From Dehalococcoidia bacterium UBA1141 (GTDB lineage: Bacteria; Chloroflexota; Dehalococcoidia; Lucifugimonadales; UBA3495): DNA of 64,000 nt. Where the stretch lies: the NCBI GenBank assembly GCA_002311385.1, contig DCAE01000097.1, forward strand, positions 1-64,000, in the 5' to 3' direction. The notes under the pieces were generated by a model that was given only the letters and a program-made list of their open reading frames with translations, was not told where the DNA came from and ran no database searches. Below, piece after piece: positions 44,884 through 55,056 of the stretch. Position numbers and translations under genes: made by a program. Each line of letters starts with the position of its first letter. Position 1 is the first letter of the stretch.

Positions 44884-45148
44884 CACTCACCCCCTGTACT
44901 CCAGAGAATCGAGAATTCGACGCCGTATTTGCCTTGGCGAATGTATAGCACGGTGGAACTTGAGGGTCAAGCGGAATCAGGAAACAGTCAGCGGAACATT
45001 CACGTTTTCGTCATTTCGTCCCAAAGTAGAACCAAACATTGTGCGGTTGGTCGTGGACAAAGGCTGTGCCCGCGGGTAACATTGCCCATTATCCTTCCAA
45101 GACTGGATAAACGCCTAAATTCGAATCAATAACCTGTGAGGATTTAAC

Positions 45149-46015
45149 ATGGCGCATATCAAACAAACCATCGGCAACGTAGAAATATTTGTTATACACG
45201 ACGCCGAGATTGCTCTACCCGTTACTCGGTCTTTCCCCGACGTTCCAGTGGAAGCCTGGGCTCCATATCAAGAGCGGTTCCCCGAAGCTTTCTCTGGCGC
45301 CGACAGCATGCGCGTCCACTTTGAGTGCTACCTGGTACGCTCTCAGGGGCAAACAATACTGGTGGATACGGGCCTGGGTTCGTCCAATACCAATCCAGGC
45401 ACTGTCATCAACGTGGGGGGAGGCACTGAAGGGGAACTGTTGAGCCACCTCCAATCCGCCGGTTTTCAGGCCAGCGATATAGATACTGTGTTCCTGACCC
45501 ACCTCCACCCGGACCATGTGGGTTGGAATGTGACTAGGAGCGACGCAGGCGAGTCGGTGACCTTTCCAAAGGCTCGCTACGTGGGAAATCAGGCCGACTG
45601 GGACGCTTTCGACACACCCAAAGACTCAGAGGTCTTTGGTTACGATTGGTGGGCCGACACAATGACACCACTGAAAAGACTCGGAGTACTCGAACTGGTC
45701 ACCGGCGAGACTCAATTGACCAGCGAAATCACCGCCATACCCACCCCGGGCCATACGCCGGGCTCCATGAGTCTGGCCATAACATCCGCAGGCGAGAAAG
45801 CATTTATCATGGGAGATGTGTTCCACGGCCCGGCCCAAGTCACCGAGTCGGACTGGGTGTTCCACTACGATGTGGACCCTGACTTGGCCGTGCAAACCAG
45901 AAACCGGATGCTAGACCGGATAGAAGCAGAAAACGCAGCCATGGCCGTCTGCCATCACAGCGGTTTTGGTCGGGTAATTCGGGTGGAGGGCCGCCGCTAT
46001 TGGCAGGCTATGTGA
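45149..46015 (+). CDS. MBL-fold metallo-hydrolase
   Basis: The 288-residue protein has the metallo-beta-lactamase motif THLHPDHVGWN near residue 117 and a second metal site TPGHTPGSMS near residue 200. A third His region (GDVFHGPAQV) follows. The metal-binding residues fit a two-metal hydrolase. Substrates of the family range from lactones to thioesters; the specificity is not visible. A GAGGATTTAAC ribosome-binding site precedes the ATG. It is convergent with the LLM gene at 46039. Confidence 0.9.
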   Translation: MAHIKQTIGNVEIFVIHDAEIALPVTRSFPDVPVEAWAPYQERFPEAFSGADSMRVHFECYLVRSQGQTILVDTGLGSSNTNPGTVINVGGGTEGELLSHLQSAGFQASDIDTVFLTHLHPDHVGWNVTRSDAGESVTFPKARYVGNQADWDAFDTPKDSEVFGYDWWADTMTPLKRLGVLELVTGETQLTSEITAIPTPGHTPGSMSLAITSAGEKAFIMGDVFHGPAQVTESDWVFHYDVDPDLAVQTRNRMLDRIEAENAAMAVCHHSGFGRVIRVEGRRYWQAM

Positions 46016-46038
46016 CCTACACCGTGAATGCTAGTCCA

Positions 46039-47052
46039 TTAAAGTTTATGGATGGCGGGGATGACTTCCTGGCCCGTAAAGTCGATATACTCCAGAACCT
46101 CGGATTGGGGCATATCGGGATAGAATAGCCGGATCATCACGTCGGTGAAGCCCATCTGTTTGTACTCGTTAATCTGCCGTATGCACTCATCGGGCGTGCC
46201 GATCAAAAATGTGTCGTCCATCAAAGACTCATGGTCTCCCGTGACTTTTCTGGTCAGCACCTCGTCGGTTCCTCCCAGGCCGTGCTGGGCATAGACTTCG
46301 TATTTCTTAACCACGCCTCCTTTGGCTTTGGCTAGCGCTTTCTCATGGGTGGGGGCGCAGAAATACTCCCGGACGATAACCATGTCCTCGGGTATGGGCT
46401 TTCCGCTCTTTTCCAAGGCTCGATGGTAGACGTCAATCTGGTGGCGTATGGTCGCCTTGGATTGAGCAGGCCCAACATATAGTATGTCGCCCTCGCGGCC
46501 CACGCGCCGCACCGCCGGGTCGCTCATTGCCGCTTGCCAGACCTTCGGGTAAGGCTTCTGATAGGGCCTGGCGGTGGGCCGAGCATTGGTCACTTGGAAG
46601 TGCTCACCATGATGAGTTACTTCGTCTTCGGTCCAAAGTCGCCGCATCAGGCGCAAAGCTTCGGTGATCCGAGATCCGCGATGGGCCATGCTGGTTCCCA
46701 TGGCTTCGAATTCCTCGGGCCGGTAACCCAGCCCGACGCCCAGGATAAACCGTCCTTCACAGATGTGGTCGAGGGTGGCGACTTGCTCCGCAACATCCAC
46801 CGGGTTCAACAACGGGAGCAGCAACACCGATGTTGCTAGTTTCATGTTTCCCGGCTCTGCCGCCAACCGAGCCAAGATAGGCCAGGGCTGGAAATGCTGA
46901 AAAGGATCTATCAGCAAGTGGTGACCCCAGCAAAAAGCATCGAATCCTGCATCAGCGGCGGCTCGGAACTGGCCCAGATGGTCTTGCCACTGCTGTTGGA
47001 GGTCCAACGTCTCTCGCAAGACGACGTGCCCTACGTGGTAACCTACGCGCAA
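46039..47052 (-). CDS. LLM-class flavin-dependent oxidoreductase (second)
   Basis: The 337-residue enzyme has FDAFCWGHHLLID, MKLATSVLLLPLLNPVDVAEQVATLDHI and GRFILGVGLGYRPEEFEAMG, typical of F420- or FMN-dependent luciferase-like enzymes. The start is a TTG seven bases after GGAGG. It is one of three LLM paralogues here, closer to the one at 57013. It sits 62 bp downstream of the M20 amidohydrolase gene in the same direction, so the two may be co-transcribed. Confidence 0.9.
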   Translation of the reverse strand: MRVGYHVGHVVLRETLDLQQQWQDHLGQFRAAADAGFDAFCWGHHLLIDPFQHFQPWPILARLAAEPGNMKLATSVLLLPLLNPVDVAEQVATLDHICEGRFILGVGLGYRPEEFEAMGTSMAHRGSRITEALRLMRRLWTEDEVTHHGEHFQVTNARPTARPYQKPYPKVWQAAMSDPAVRRVGREGDILYVGPAQSKATIRHQIDVYHRALEKSGKPIPEDMVIVREYFCAPTHEKALAKAKGGVVKKYEVYAQHGLGGTDEVLTRKVTGDHESLMDDTFLIGTPDECIRQINEYKQMGFTDVMIRLFYPDMPQSEVLEYIDFTGQEVIPAIHKL

Positions 47053-47114
47053 TTGTGAGCCTCCATTTATAGTTTGGTTTGATTCAAGTGAATAGCGCAG
47101 CTCATTACCTGGTT

Positions 47115-48353
47115 CTATGCCTTGCTGCGCTCCTCAAACTCGGCTCGGGCCGCCGCCAGTAGTTCGGGATTTTCCAAGAAGTCACACGCGGTTAACGATA
47201 GTGATTTGGCGACGGCAATGGCATTGGAGAAGGCCAGCTCGGTGGTAGCGGTCTCGCTCATTTCCCTGGAGTGGGAAGCCACCGGATGGTCACTCACCGC
47301 ATACCTCAACTCAAAGGACGGCATCACCTGGCTGACATTGCCAAAATCGGTGGATGCCGCGCTGCCCTGTCGGCCAGGATAGGGCTCGTCCAACGGGATG
47401 CCGATCGCCAATGCGTTGGCCCTAAGGGTGTTTGCCACCACGGAGTTGGGTCGCACGTTTTCGTAGAAGGGATAGAATTCTTCTATCTCCAGCCGCGCCC
47501 CGGCCATGGCTGCGGCGCCTTCCGCCGCACTCCGAACTTTGCCTACCACAACATCGCTCAAGTAGTTTCTGTCCCGGCAGCGGAGCATGAAATTGGCGGC
47601 GGCATACTCCGGCACCACGTTTGGAGCTTTCCCGCCATCGGTGATTATCCCGTGTATGCGAACATCCTCCCGCAGGTGCTGGCGAAGGGCGTCGATGCCG
47701 GTGAACAGGTGAATAACCGCATTCAGGGCATTGATTCCTGCCTCGGGGGCGGCGGCGGCGTGCGCTGCTTTGCCGTGGAAGATGTAGCGGTAGCCAACCA
47801 TGGCCAGGCTCCAGCTTTCGGTTAAGGGTATCTCGGTGGGAATCACCGTGCGGTTTGACGACGGATGGGAGGAAAGGGTTAGGTCCACGTCTTCAAAAAC
47901 GCCTGCGTCCAGCATGCGAATCTTCCCGCCACCGCCCTCTTCGGCAGGCGTCCCGATGACCATCACCCGACCGTGAAGGGACTTCAGGTTTGCTAGCACG
48001 CCCAAGCCAGCCCCCATGCCAGCCATAGCAATCAGGTTATGGCCACAACCATGGCCTATCTCGGGCAGGGCGTCGTATTCAGCAAGGATTGCCACAGTTG
48101 GCCCTGAGCCAGCTCCTCCGTTCATAGTGGCACGAAACGCAGTCTCTACCCCACCAACGCCCCTTTCCACTTTCATGCCGTGCCGTTCCAATGCGTCAGC
48201 CAATACCTTTGCCGCATGGTGCTCTTGATAGTTGAGCTCCGGATGGGCGTGTATATCCAACGAGATATCTACCAACTCGGAGCGTGCGGCATCAATCGAT
48301 TCGTTGGCCACCGAAAAAAGCGATTCTTTGGATGGAGCATTATCTATAGCCAT
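47115..48353 (-). CDS. M20-family amidohydrolase (peptidase M20D-like)
   Basis: The 412-residue enzyme has HAHPELNYQEH, the metal-binding EYDALPEIGHGCGHNLIAM and a second His/Glu region TPAEEGGGGKIRML. Family members hydrolyse N-acyl amino acids, carbamoyl or other amides with two zinc or manganese ions. The ATG at 48353 follows AGAGAGG. The role is likely removal of an acyl or amide group from a natural product or peptide. Confidence 0.88.
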   Translation of the reverse strand: MAIDNAPSKESLFSVANESIDAARSELVDISLDIHAHPELNYQEHHAAKVLADALERHGMKVERGVGGVETAFRATMNGGAGSGPTVAILAEYDALPEIGHGCGHNLIAMAGMGAGLGVLANLKSLHGRVMVIGTPAEEGGGGKIRMLDAGVFEDVDLTLSSHPSSNRTVIPTEIPLTESWSLAMVGYRYIFHGKAAHAAAAPEAGINALNAVIHLFTGIDALRQHLREDVRIHGIITDGGKAPNVVPEYAAANFMLRCRDRNYLSDVVVGKVRSAAEGAAAMAGARLEIEEFYPFYENVRPNSVVANTLRANALAIGIPLDEPYPGRQGSAASTDFGNVSQVMPSFELRYAVSDHPVASHSREMSETATTELAFSNAIAVAKSLSLTACDFLENPELLAAARAEFEERSKA

Positions 48354-48526
48354 AACAACCTCTCTATTCACCTTGCTTGTGAGTCACTTACTTTGTGAGT
48401 TTATATTGCGGAATCATATCTACCGGAGCTTAATGGACTATCAGTATACCGAAACCACGTCGCCAACCAAACACCTTTATGCAAATATCACGTCTATCAG
48501 CGGTCGTGAAATACTGATCCGTCATT

Positions 48527-48591
48527 CCGGCGAAGGCCGGAATCCAGAAAGGTCTCATATCAACAAGTTCCAGGGCACCGGCCTTCGCCGG
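48527..48591. repeat. Intergenic inverted repeat (CCGGCGAAGGCCGG type)
   Basis: CCGGCGAAGGCCGG (48527-48540) and its exact complement CCGGCCTTCGCCGG (48578-48591) flank a 37-bp loop. The flanks TCATTC and GAATG extend the palindrome. Sequences of this kind are dispersed REP-like repeats in many genomes. It is the content of the 400-bp gap 48354-48753, which has no gene. Confidence 0.75.
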
Positions 48592-48753
48592 TGAGACTGA
48601 ATGCTTTTCATTTCCCTCGGTAAGATAAATTTACAGCGCTATTTAACTCGATGTTAGAATAGCCCACAGGTTCCGGCCACCCGTATAGTCTCAGCTTTAA
48701 TCAGAGGTCGGAAACTCTCGAATTAATCACAAAAAATTAACCGGAGAATCAAT

Positions 48754-49488
48754 ATGGCTCAAGGCCCCAAACTAGAAGCATTGCCCGAAGACTGGACCAG
48801 AGCGCTGGCCGTGGTGGCTCACCCGGACGACTTGGAATACGGCGCATCCGGCGCTATTGCCCGGTGGACCGCCCAAGGAAAGGAGGTCATTTATCTCATA
48901 GTCACCAAAGGAGAAGCCGGGATTGACAGCCTGCCGCCGGAAGAGACTGGTCCTATACGGGTTCAAGAAGAACGAAACAGCGCCAGGGTGGTTGGGGTCG
49001 AAACCGTGGAATTCTTAGCCCACCAAGACGGCGTGATTGAAGGGGGATTGCCCCTCAGGCAAGACATCACATTGGCCATCAGGCGGCATCGTCCCGATGT
49101 GGTGATAACGATGAGTTATGAAGATGGCCCAAGAGGCCCTTCATCGGCGGACCACCGAGCGGTGGGTCTGGCAGTGGTGGACGCTGCCAGAGACGCAGGC
49201 AACCGTTGGGTTTTTACCGACCAACTAACAGGGCAAATTTCTGGAGGTCTAGAACCTTGGAACGGCGTACAAATGCTCTGCCTGACCAACGTCAGCAATC
49301 CGACCCACGGAGTAGATGTCACCGGCTACATGGACAAAGCGGTGGCTTCATTAATGGAACACCGGGTGTATCTAAGTAACCTGAGCCGACAGGAGGACCC
49401 CAGCGACATGCTGCGCTCTCAAGCCGAAGAGCGGGGCAAGCTCGTGGGGTGTAAATACGCCGTGGTCTTTCAGGTTATGAATATGTGA
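48754..49488 (+). CDS. PIG-L-family deacetylase (LmbE-like)
   Basis: The 244-residue protein has the PIG-L signature VVAHPDDLEYGASGAIARW with a catalytic Asp and metal ligands near the N-terminus. The RPDVVITMSYED segment and a GPSSADHRAVG with the third His follow. These zinc enzymes remove N-acetyl groups from sugars, as in mycothiol or teicoplanin metabolism. It has a GGAG ribosome-binding site. Convergent with the GMC gene with only 12 bp between the stops. Confidence 0.9.
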   Translation: MAQGPKLEALPEDWTRALAVVAHPDDLEYGASGAIARWTAQGKEVIYLIVTKGEAGIDSLPPEETGPIRVQEERNSARVVGVETVEFLAHQDGVIEGGLPLRQDITLAIRRHRPDVVITMSYEDGPRGPSSADHRAVGLAVVDAARDAGNRWVFTDQLTGQISGGLEPWNGVQMLCLTNVSNPTHGVDVTGYMDKAVASLMEHRVYLSNLSRQEDPSDMLRSQAEERGKLVGCKYAVVFQVMNM

Positions 49489-49500
49489 TTTTCGTGCCTT

Positions 49501-51045
49501 TTATTTGCCTTCGCTGATCCAGTTGGCCACCCGCTCCCCAATCATTACGGTTGTGGCATTAGTATTAGCGCGAATGACATCCGGCATAATCGAGGCGTCG
49601 GCTACCCTCAGCCCTTCCACTCCCCTGACCCGGCCATGTTGGTCTACCACAGCCATGGCGTCGGAATCCGGGCCCATCTTGCAGGTGCCTGAAATGTGAT
49701 GGGAGGTGCCGACGTTGCGGTTAAGCCAGGCGTCCAAGGCGTCATCGGAGGCCAAGTCCGCTTCGGTGGGGTTAACACAGTCCAAGATGATGTCCTTGAA
49801 AGACGGGTGCTCGGCCATGCGTAAAACCAGCCTGATGGCCTTTCGCATCCGCTCTCGGTCCAGCGGTTCCATCAGATAGTTGTAATCCAGATAGGGTTGC
49901 ACGCTGGGGTCATTGGCGGTCAAGAGCAGTTCCCCGGAACCCAATGCAAGTTGCAGACTGGCGCTAAAGCCGATGTAATTCTCGTCGTCGTCAATCTGCA
50001 CCTGAGCAGGCCGGTGTTCGCTGGTCATTAGCATGGGGCTAATCTGCATGTCGTTTCGGACGGTGGAACCCTCTACGGTGTAGCGCAGGCCCACTTGGAT
50101 CACAGGGGCTTGGACCTCCGGACGGTCTCCGGTGGCGCGGAACAGCACCGCCGCCGATGGATGGTCCCTCAAGTTTTGGCCGACGCCTGGCGATTCGTGG
50201 ACCAGCTCGATTCCCATAGATTTCAGGTGATCCGCAGGGCCGACACCTGATAACATCAATAGCTGGGGAGAACCGATAGCCCCGCTACACAGCACAATCT
50301 GTTCGCCTTCCACGGTGAACCTTTCTCCACCGCTTTCCGCTTCCACGCCCACAGCTTTCTTGCCTTCAAACAGTATGCGCCGGGCCATCACATCGCCCTT
50401 GATGGTCAAATTCAGACGGTGACGGGCCGGGTCCAGGTAGGCGATGGCCATGCTGATGCGAACGCCGTCGATTGTGTTCCTGGCCCTTGGAGAAACACCC
50501 GTGGACTCGGGATGGTTCTGGTCCTCGTCGGCGGCAAATCCCTCGGCTAGGCAGGCTTGCTCAAAGGACAATGCGTAGGGAAGCCACTCGTTGCGTGGAT
50601 AGCGACGCACTGGGACCGGCCCGGTGGAGCCGTGGAAGTCCCCGCTGAAATCCAGGTCTGTTTCCATCTTGTTGAAATAGGGTAAGACGTCGGTAAATGC
50701 CCATTCGTCGTTTCCCACCGCTGCCCAACCGTCGTAGTCCTCAGGTATGCCCCGGAACAGCACCTGGCCGTTCACAGCGCTGGATCCTCCGGTGGCCTTT
50801 CCCCGGGGAATGGTCAATTCGGTTTGGTCGGCGGTTACCCGCGCCACGTAGTCCCAGCTATGAGGACCGTAAGCGGAAAGCCAAACGTTGTTGCCCATCT
50901 TCAAGTCTTCGGGCAGCTGCTCGAATACCGGGAAGTCGGGGCCGGCTTCCAGTAACAAGACGGAGCGGTTTGGGTCTTCCGACAAGCGTCCCGCCATCGT
51001 GCAACCGGCTGAGCCTCCACCAACGATTATCACGTCGTATTTCAT
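49501..51045 (-). CDS. GMC-family oxidoreductase (choline-dehydrogenase-like)
   Basis: The 514-residue flavoprotein starts KYDVIIVGGGSAGCTMAGRL, the FAD-binding fold. It contains the GMC motifs GKATGGSSAVNG, GAIGSPQLLMLSG and a C-terminal SHHISGTCKMG with the catalytic His, followed by NTNATTVMIGERVA with the Asn. It oxidises an alcohol to an aldehyde or acid while reducing FAD. The ATG follows GAGGAG. The next gene upstream is the MetE-like methyltransferase, about 120 bp away. Confidence 0.92.
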   Translation of the reverse strand: MKYDVIIVGGGSAGCTMAGRLSEDPNRSVLLLEAGPDFPVFEQLPEDLKMGNNVWLSAYGPHSWDYVARVTADQTELTIPRGKATGGSSAVNGQVLFRGIPEDYDGWAAVGNDEWAFTDVLPYFNKMETDLDFSGDFHGSTGPVPVRRYPRNEWLPYALSFEQACLAEGFAADEDQNHPESTGVSPRARNTIDGVRISMAIAYLDPARHRLNLTIKGDVMARRILFEGKKAVGVEAESGGERFTVEGEQIVLCSGAIGSPQLLMLSGVGPADHLKSMGIELVHESPGVGQNLRDHPSAAVLFRATGDRPEVQAPVIQVGLRYTVEGSTVRNDMQISPMLMTSEHRPAQVQIDDDENYIGFSASLQLALGSGELLLTANDPSVQPYLDYNYLMEPLDRERMRKAIRLVLRMAEHPSFKDIILDCVNPTEADLASDDALDAWLNRNVGTSHHISGTCKMGPDSDAMAVVDQHGRVRGVEGLRVADASIMPDVIRANTNATTVMIGERVANWISEGK

Positions 51046-51168
51046 TGCAATTTCTCCTCACTAAACTCAATCAGCCTAAACATTTAGCCTAAAAATTATG
51101 GGATGTGTTGGTGCATATTACAGCCCTCACTGGGTTGCGGCAACACGCCATGAATCCATTAATAACTT

Positions 51169-52206
51169 CTAAACCCGTTCTCTGGCCATGCGGGCGCCCT
51201 CAACCATTGCGGCAAGCTTAGCTCTGGCCACCGGCCCAGCGAGTGTAACCAGGCCGCAATCTGGGGCGGCTTGAATCATTTCAGGTGGATGGTGCCGGGC
51301 AGCGGCGAGTAGTCTATCGGCAATGTGTTCCGGTGATTCCACCCCTTCATTGCCGTTGTCTATGCAGCCAAACAGGACGGTCTTAGATGGGCAATTAGTC
51401 AACAAGGCAGGGTCTAAGCCGGGCGCTTCAAACTCCAAAGCCAGTTGATCCACCTTGGATTTTTCCAACTCGGCGAGAATGGCCGGGTAACTGGGCTTTA
51501 TTGGGCGTTCCAACCCGGCGATGGGGTAGCTGTAGCACACGTGCACCGCTGTTTGAGCGTTTAATCCTTCCAGGCATCGGTCCAAGGCTTCTATTCCCCA
51601 ATCCGCGACTTTCTCCGGATAGCGGCTAAACACCGGCTCGTCAAACTGGATGACCGCTGGTCCCAGCATGTCCAGGGCACGTGCTTCTTCGTTGATTGCC
51701 TCGGCAATCGCCATGGCGAACGTCCGCTCGTTGCCGTAGAAGGCATCAGCCACAGAGTCCACCACCGTCATTGGACCCGGTAACGTGATTTTTACCGGCA
51801 CAGCCGCATGGCTCATCAAGAAACGCAGGTGATCATCCAGAATAGGTCCTTTGCGGCGCACCGGTCCGGTGCAACGGCCCACCACTGCCAAACGTCGGCC
51901 ATCCCGTATCCATTTTTCACCCAATGTCTCGTAATCCATGCCTTCAAGACGGGTGGTTATGTAGGTCATGTACGATTTGCGACGCTGCTCCCCGTCGCTG
52001 ATTATGTCAATCCCTGCGCGTTCTTGGTCGCGAATGACAAGCCGCGTGGCATCATCCTGAGCTTCAGCCAATTCCGGGCCTTGAAGAGCCCAATCCCCGC
52101 CATGTCCGTGATGGTCGGTTTCGCCGGAATCAAATGAAACCTGGGAATAGAGCCATGGAGGTTTGGGCATGGAGCCAACCACGGTGGTCAAAAACGGTTC
52201 GGCCAT
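51169..52206 (-). CDS. Cobalamin-independent methionine-synthase-like (UROD/MetE C-terminal) protein
   Basis: The 345-residue protein is a single TIM barrel like the C-terminal half of MetE. The zinc ligands are present: HVCYS (His, Cys), LEFEA (Glu) and PDCGL (Cys). There is no N-terminal MetE half, so it is not a full methionine synthase. It probably transfers a methyl group from a small donor to a thiol. The start at 52206 is the second ATG, eight bases after GGAGGA. It is divergent from the CoA-transferase gene. Confidence 0.85.
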   Translation of the reverse strand: MAEPFLTTVVGSMPKPPWLYSQVSFDSGETDHHGHGGDWALQGPELAEAQDDATRLVIRDQERAGIDIISDGEQRRKSYMTYITTRLEGMDYETLGEKWIRDGRRLAVVGRCTGPVRRKGPILDDHLRFLMSHAAVPVKITLPGPMTVVDSVADAFYGNERTFAMAIAEAINEEARALDMLGPAVIQFDEPVFSRYPEKVADWGIEALDRCLEGLNAQTAVHVCYSYPIAGLERPIKPSYPAILAELEKSKVDQLALEFEAPGLDPALLTNCPSKTVLFGCIDNGNEGVESPEHIADRLLAAARHHPPEMIQAAPDCGLVTLAGPVARAKLAAMVEGARMARERV

Positions 52207-52397
52207 GGGAGTGTCCTCCATGGGCGTTTCTTCCGTATAAGAGCAGTGGTGCCGGATGCGTGAGTTTATAGGAGTGTCGCACCGGGGTCAACGAGGGGAA
52301 TTGCTTGACGGCACATTGTTGCTTGACGGCGCTTTCCGGCGATGCTATACACGACTCAAAGCTAGAAAAGGTATCCAAGAAAACCGAAGGAGCGTCC

Positions 52398-53672
52398 ATG
52401 ACCGGGCAATCAGTCAACTCCGGTGACATCATCAAGCAACCCTTGCCTTTGGAGGGAATCAGAGTGGTTGACGCCACCCACATCGTGGCGGGCCCATTCT
52501 GCTCCATGATTCTCGCCGACATGGGCGCCGAGGTAATCAAGATCGAACGTCCTGGAACCGGCGACTTGTCCAGAGGCCGGGGGCCGTTCATCAAAGCCAA
52601 AGCGGGGGATGACTCAGAAAGAGGCAAGCAAGTAAGTTCCCGGTTTCTAGCGGTAAATCGAAACAAGAAAAGCGTGACATTGGACCTGCGGAACGATACC
52701 TGCAAATCCGTGTTTGAAGAATTGGTCAGCAAGTCTGACGTACTCATCGACAACTGGGGGCCCGGGGCGCTACGCCGGCTGGGTCTGGGATACGAACACC
52801 TCAAGGAAATAAACCCTGGCCTCGTGTACGCCAGTATCACCGGCTATGGCGACCCCGACGGATTGGGTCAGGGCCCTTACTCCCAGTGGCCGGCAAACAA
52901 TATGAGCATCCAAGGCATGGCCGGTTGGATGGACATTACCGGTGAGCCCGACCGTCCACCGCAGAGCGTCGGCGACAATATAGGCGATTCCGTCCCCGGT
53001 GTGTGGACAGCCCTGGGCATAGTGCTCGCCTTGGAGTCACGCCGAAAAACCGGTTTGGGCCAGCACGTGGACATGGCCATGTACGAGTGTATGGTTTCCC
53101 ATGTTTACAGCAGCATAAATTCCTACCGTGCCACCGGAGAGTCTCCAACACGCTCTTGGGAGCGTCTGGCCACCGCTGGTCTGACCTTTAAGGCCAAGGA
53201 CGGCTACGTGGTGATGGCTGGCATAAAGACTGAGGAAAGGATGCGGGCATTATGGCAACTAACCGGGCGAGAAGACCTGCTCCAAGACCCTCGATACTTG
53301 GGTCAAGGGGCTGGCGGGGATTTTTACTTCCAAAAGGTGATTCCCGCCATCGAGGGATGGTCTCAGACGTTGAGCCGACACGAAGTGACGGAGTCGTTAA
53401 CCAAGATTGGTTTTTCCATGGGAGTGTCCCAGACTATCTCCGACCTGGCGGACTGTCCTCATTTGGAAGCGCGAGGGATGTACGCAGAAACAGGGGACAC
53501 CATGGATGGAGTTTTCCGCACGCTCAAGGCCCCCATCCGTTTAACCGGTTGCGTGGAACCGCCCGCCCAGACACCTCCCCGGCTGGGGGAGCACAACCAA
53601 ACCATCCTGTGCGGCATCGGTGGCCTTTCGTTAGAAACCTTGGCTGCATTGGAGACGCAAGGCGTAATCTGA
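52398..53672 (+). CDS. CaiB/BaiF-family (type III) CoA-transferase
   Basis: The 424-residue protein has the family N-terminus LEGIRVVDATHIVAGPFC, followed by ADMGAEVIKIERP and the segment LLGYEH-type region. It moves CoA between carboxylic acids, activating a substrate for degradation. The catalytic Asp position in GQHVDMAMYECM reads Glu230 rather than the usual Asp. The start at 52398 follows GAAGGAG. Its 3' end is duplicated downstream (see repeat at 53634). It is divergent from the MetE-like gene. Confidence 0.9.
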   Translation: MTGQSVNSGDIIKQPLPLEGIRVVDATHIVAGPFCSMILADMGAEVIKIERPGTGDLSRGRGPFIKAKAGDDSERGKQVSSRFLAVNRNKKSVTLDLRNDTCKSVFEELVSKSDVLIDNWGPGALRRLGLGYEHLKEINPGLVYASITGYGDPDGLGQGPYSQWPANNMSIQGMAGWMDITGEPDRPPQSVGDNIGDSVPGVWTALGIVLALESRRKTGLGQHVDMAMYECMVSHVYSSINSYRATGESPTRSWERLATAGLTFKAKDGYVVMAGIKTEERMRALWQLTGREDLLQDPRYLGQGAGGDFYFQKVIPAIEGWSQTLSRHEVTESLTKIGFSMGVSQTISDLADCPHLEARGMYAETGDTMDGVFRTLKAPIRLTGCVEPPAQTPPRLGEHNQTILCGIGGLSLETLAALETQGVI

Positions 53673-53720
53673 CCGGGGAGACATTGGCTGCATTAGAGAC
53701 GCAAGGCGTAATCTGATCGG
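53634..53720 (+). repeat. 44-bp imperfect tandem duplication at the 3' end of the CoA-transferase gene
   Basis: The copies (about 53634-53676 and 53678-53720) share TTGGCTGCATT and AGACGCAAGGCGTAATCTGA. The first ends the gene and the second follows the stop codon. About four bases differ between them. Confidence 0.85.
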
Positions 53721-53751
53721 GTGTGTTCTGGCCGTTTTAGAAAAACGGTGA

Positions 53752-55056
53752 TTAACCGGAGGATTGCTCCTTTGACGCCTCTCCCACGCCCAACTCGGCT
53801 CCGACGTCTTCTTGGGGGGAGGTTACCTGCCTGTGAAATAATGGCGTCATTATGATTACGGGAATCAGTAGTAATATCCCCAGTAGCGCACTGATGCCCA
53901 CGGCAATCTGTGCGCTGAGAAAATCCGCAACTGCACCCACTGCCAATCCGCCCAAAGCAGCTACACCGATGCACTGGCCCAAAACACCCAAAGAACTCCC
54001 TCGCATGGCTTGCGAAGAAGCAATCAATATTATGGTGCTTTGCATTGTGCTAAAACCGGCGCTACCAAAACCCAACAGCAACAACAAGACAAACGAAACC
54101 ACATACCACGGAGAAAAGGCAAATAGGAATAAGCTGAGCAACTGTAAGCAAATTCCTAATATGAAAATACGACCGTGAAACCTAATATTTTGCCTTGATG
54201 CGATGATTAGCGCGGAAACGAAGCTACCAATGGCCTGGGCCGAGATCAATAGTCCCGTCAACCCGGCCCCAACCCGCAAATGGTCGCGTGCTACCACCGG
54301 AAACAGCGCCTCAACGCTAAAGGCCAGGGCGTTCATGATTAGGGTAATCATGAGCACCGCACGGATAACCGGGCTATCCCAGGAATAGCGGATTCCAGAG
54401 GCCAAGTTTCTTAAGACCGAGGCAGAGCGCGACGCCTGAACCGGTATGCGAGACTTAACCAAGGCTATGGATACAAAGGCGAGGGAGTAGCCGATTAACA
54501 AGACTACGTAGGCTCCGGTGAATCCGCTGAACTGGACCAGCAAACCAGCGGTCAATGGGCCGAGAAACCTGCCGATGGTCGAGTTGATTGTCTCCAAAGA
54601 CATTGCATTCGAGATTAGCCGAATTCCGACGATGTCGAAAATGAATGACCTCCTGGAGGGAAACTCCAGGACGAACATCCATCCCATACCCAATGATGCA
54701 ACGAGCAAGTGCCAAGGCTCTATGTCCCCGGTTGCTACTAAGACTAGGATTACGGCTGTGATGACAACGGAGAAAGTGCGAGAGACCATCATCACGAACC
54801 ACCGGTTCACCCGGTCGGCAATAATCCCCGATACCATTGCGAATACCAACATTGGCATCCAGCGCATCACGAAAAGCAGGGCAACCTGCCAAGCAGAGTC
54901 GGTTAGTTCGAGAATCAATAGGCTAACCACCACTGCGTCCATCCAGCGGCTCGTGTTGTCCAAGCCTCCGCCATACCATAGGAAACGAAAATCCCTGTCT
55001 TTTAGGGCGCCTCCCACAAATTGCAATGTTCTACGATTCGCGTTGGCTTCAGACAT
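53752..55056 (-). CDS. Major facilitator superfamily transporter (second copy)
   Basis: The 434-residue protein has about twelve membrane segments and the MFS loop motif SGIIADRVNR. It is a paralogue of the transporter at 28943-30223, sharing LWYGGGLDNTSRWM, GIIADR and GFSTMQSTI segments. The substrate is unknown. The ATG at 55056 lacks a clear ribosome-binding site. It is convergent with the CoA-transferase gene. Confidence 0.85.
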   Translation of the reverse strand: MSEANANRRTLQFVGGALKDRDFRFLWYGGGLDNTSRWMDAVVVSLLILELTDSAWQVALLFVMRWMPMLVFAMVSGIIADRVNRWFVMMVSRTFSVVITAVILVLVATGDIEPWHLLVASLGMGWMFVLEFPSRRSFIFDIVGIRLISNAMSLETINSTIGRFLGPLTAGLLVQFSGFTGAYVVLLIGYSLAFVSIALVKSRIPVQASRSASVLRNLASGIRYSWDSPVIRAVLMITLIMNALAFSVEALFPVVARDHLRVGAGLTGLLISAQAIGSFVSALIIASRQNIRFHGRIFILGICLQLLSLFLFAFSPWYVVSFVLLLLLGFGSAGFSTMQSTIILIASSQAMRGSSLGVLGQCIGVAALGGLAVGAVADFLSAQIAVGISALLGILLLIPVIIMTPLFHRQVTSPQEDVGAELGVGEASKEQSSG

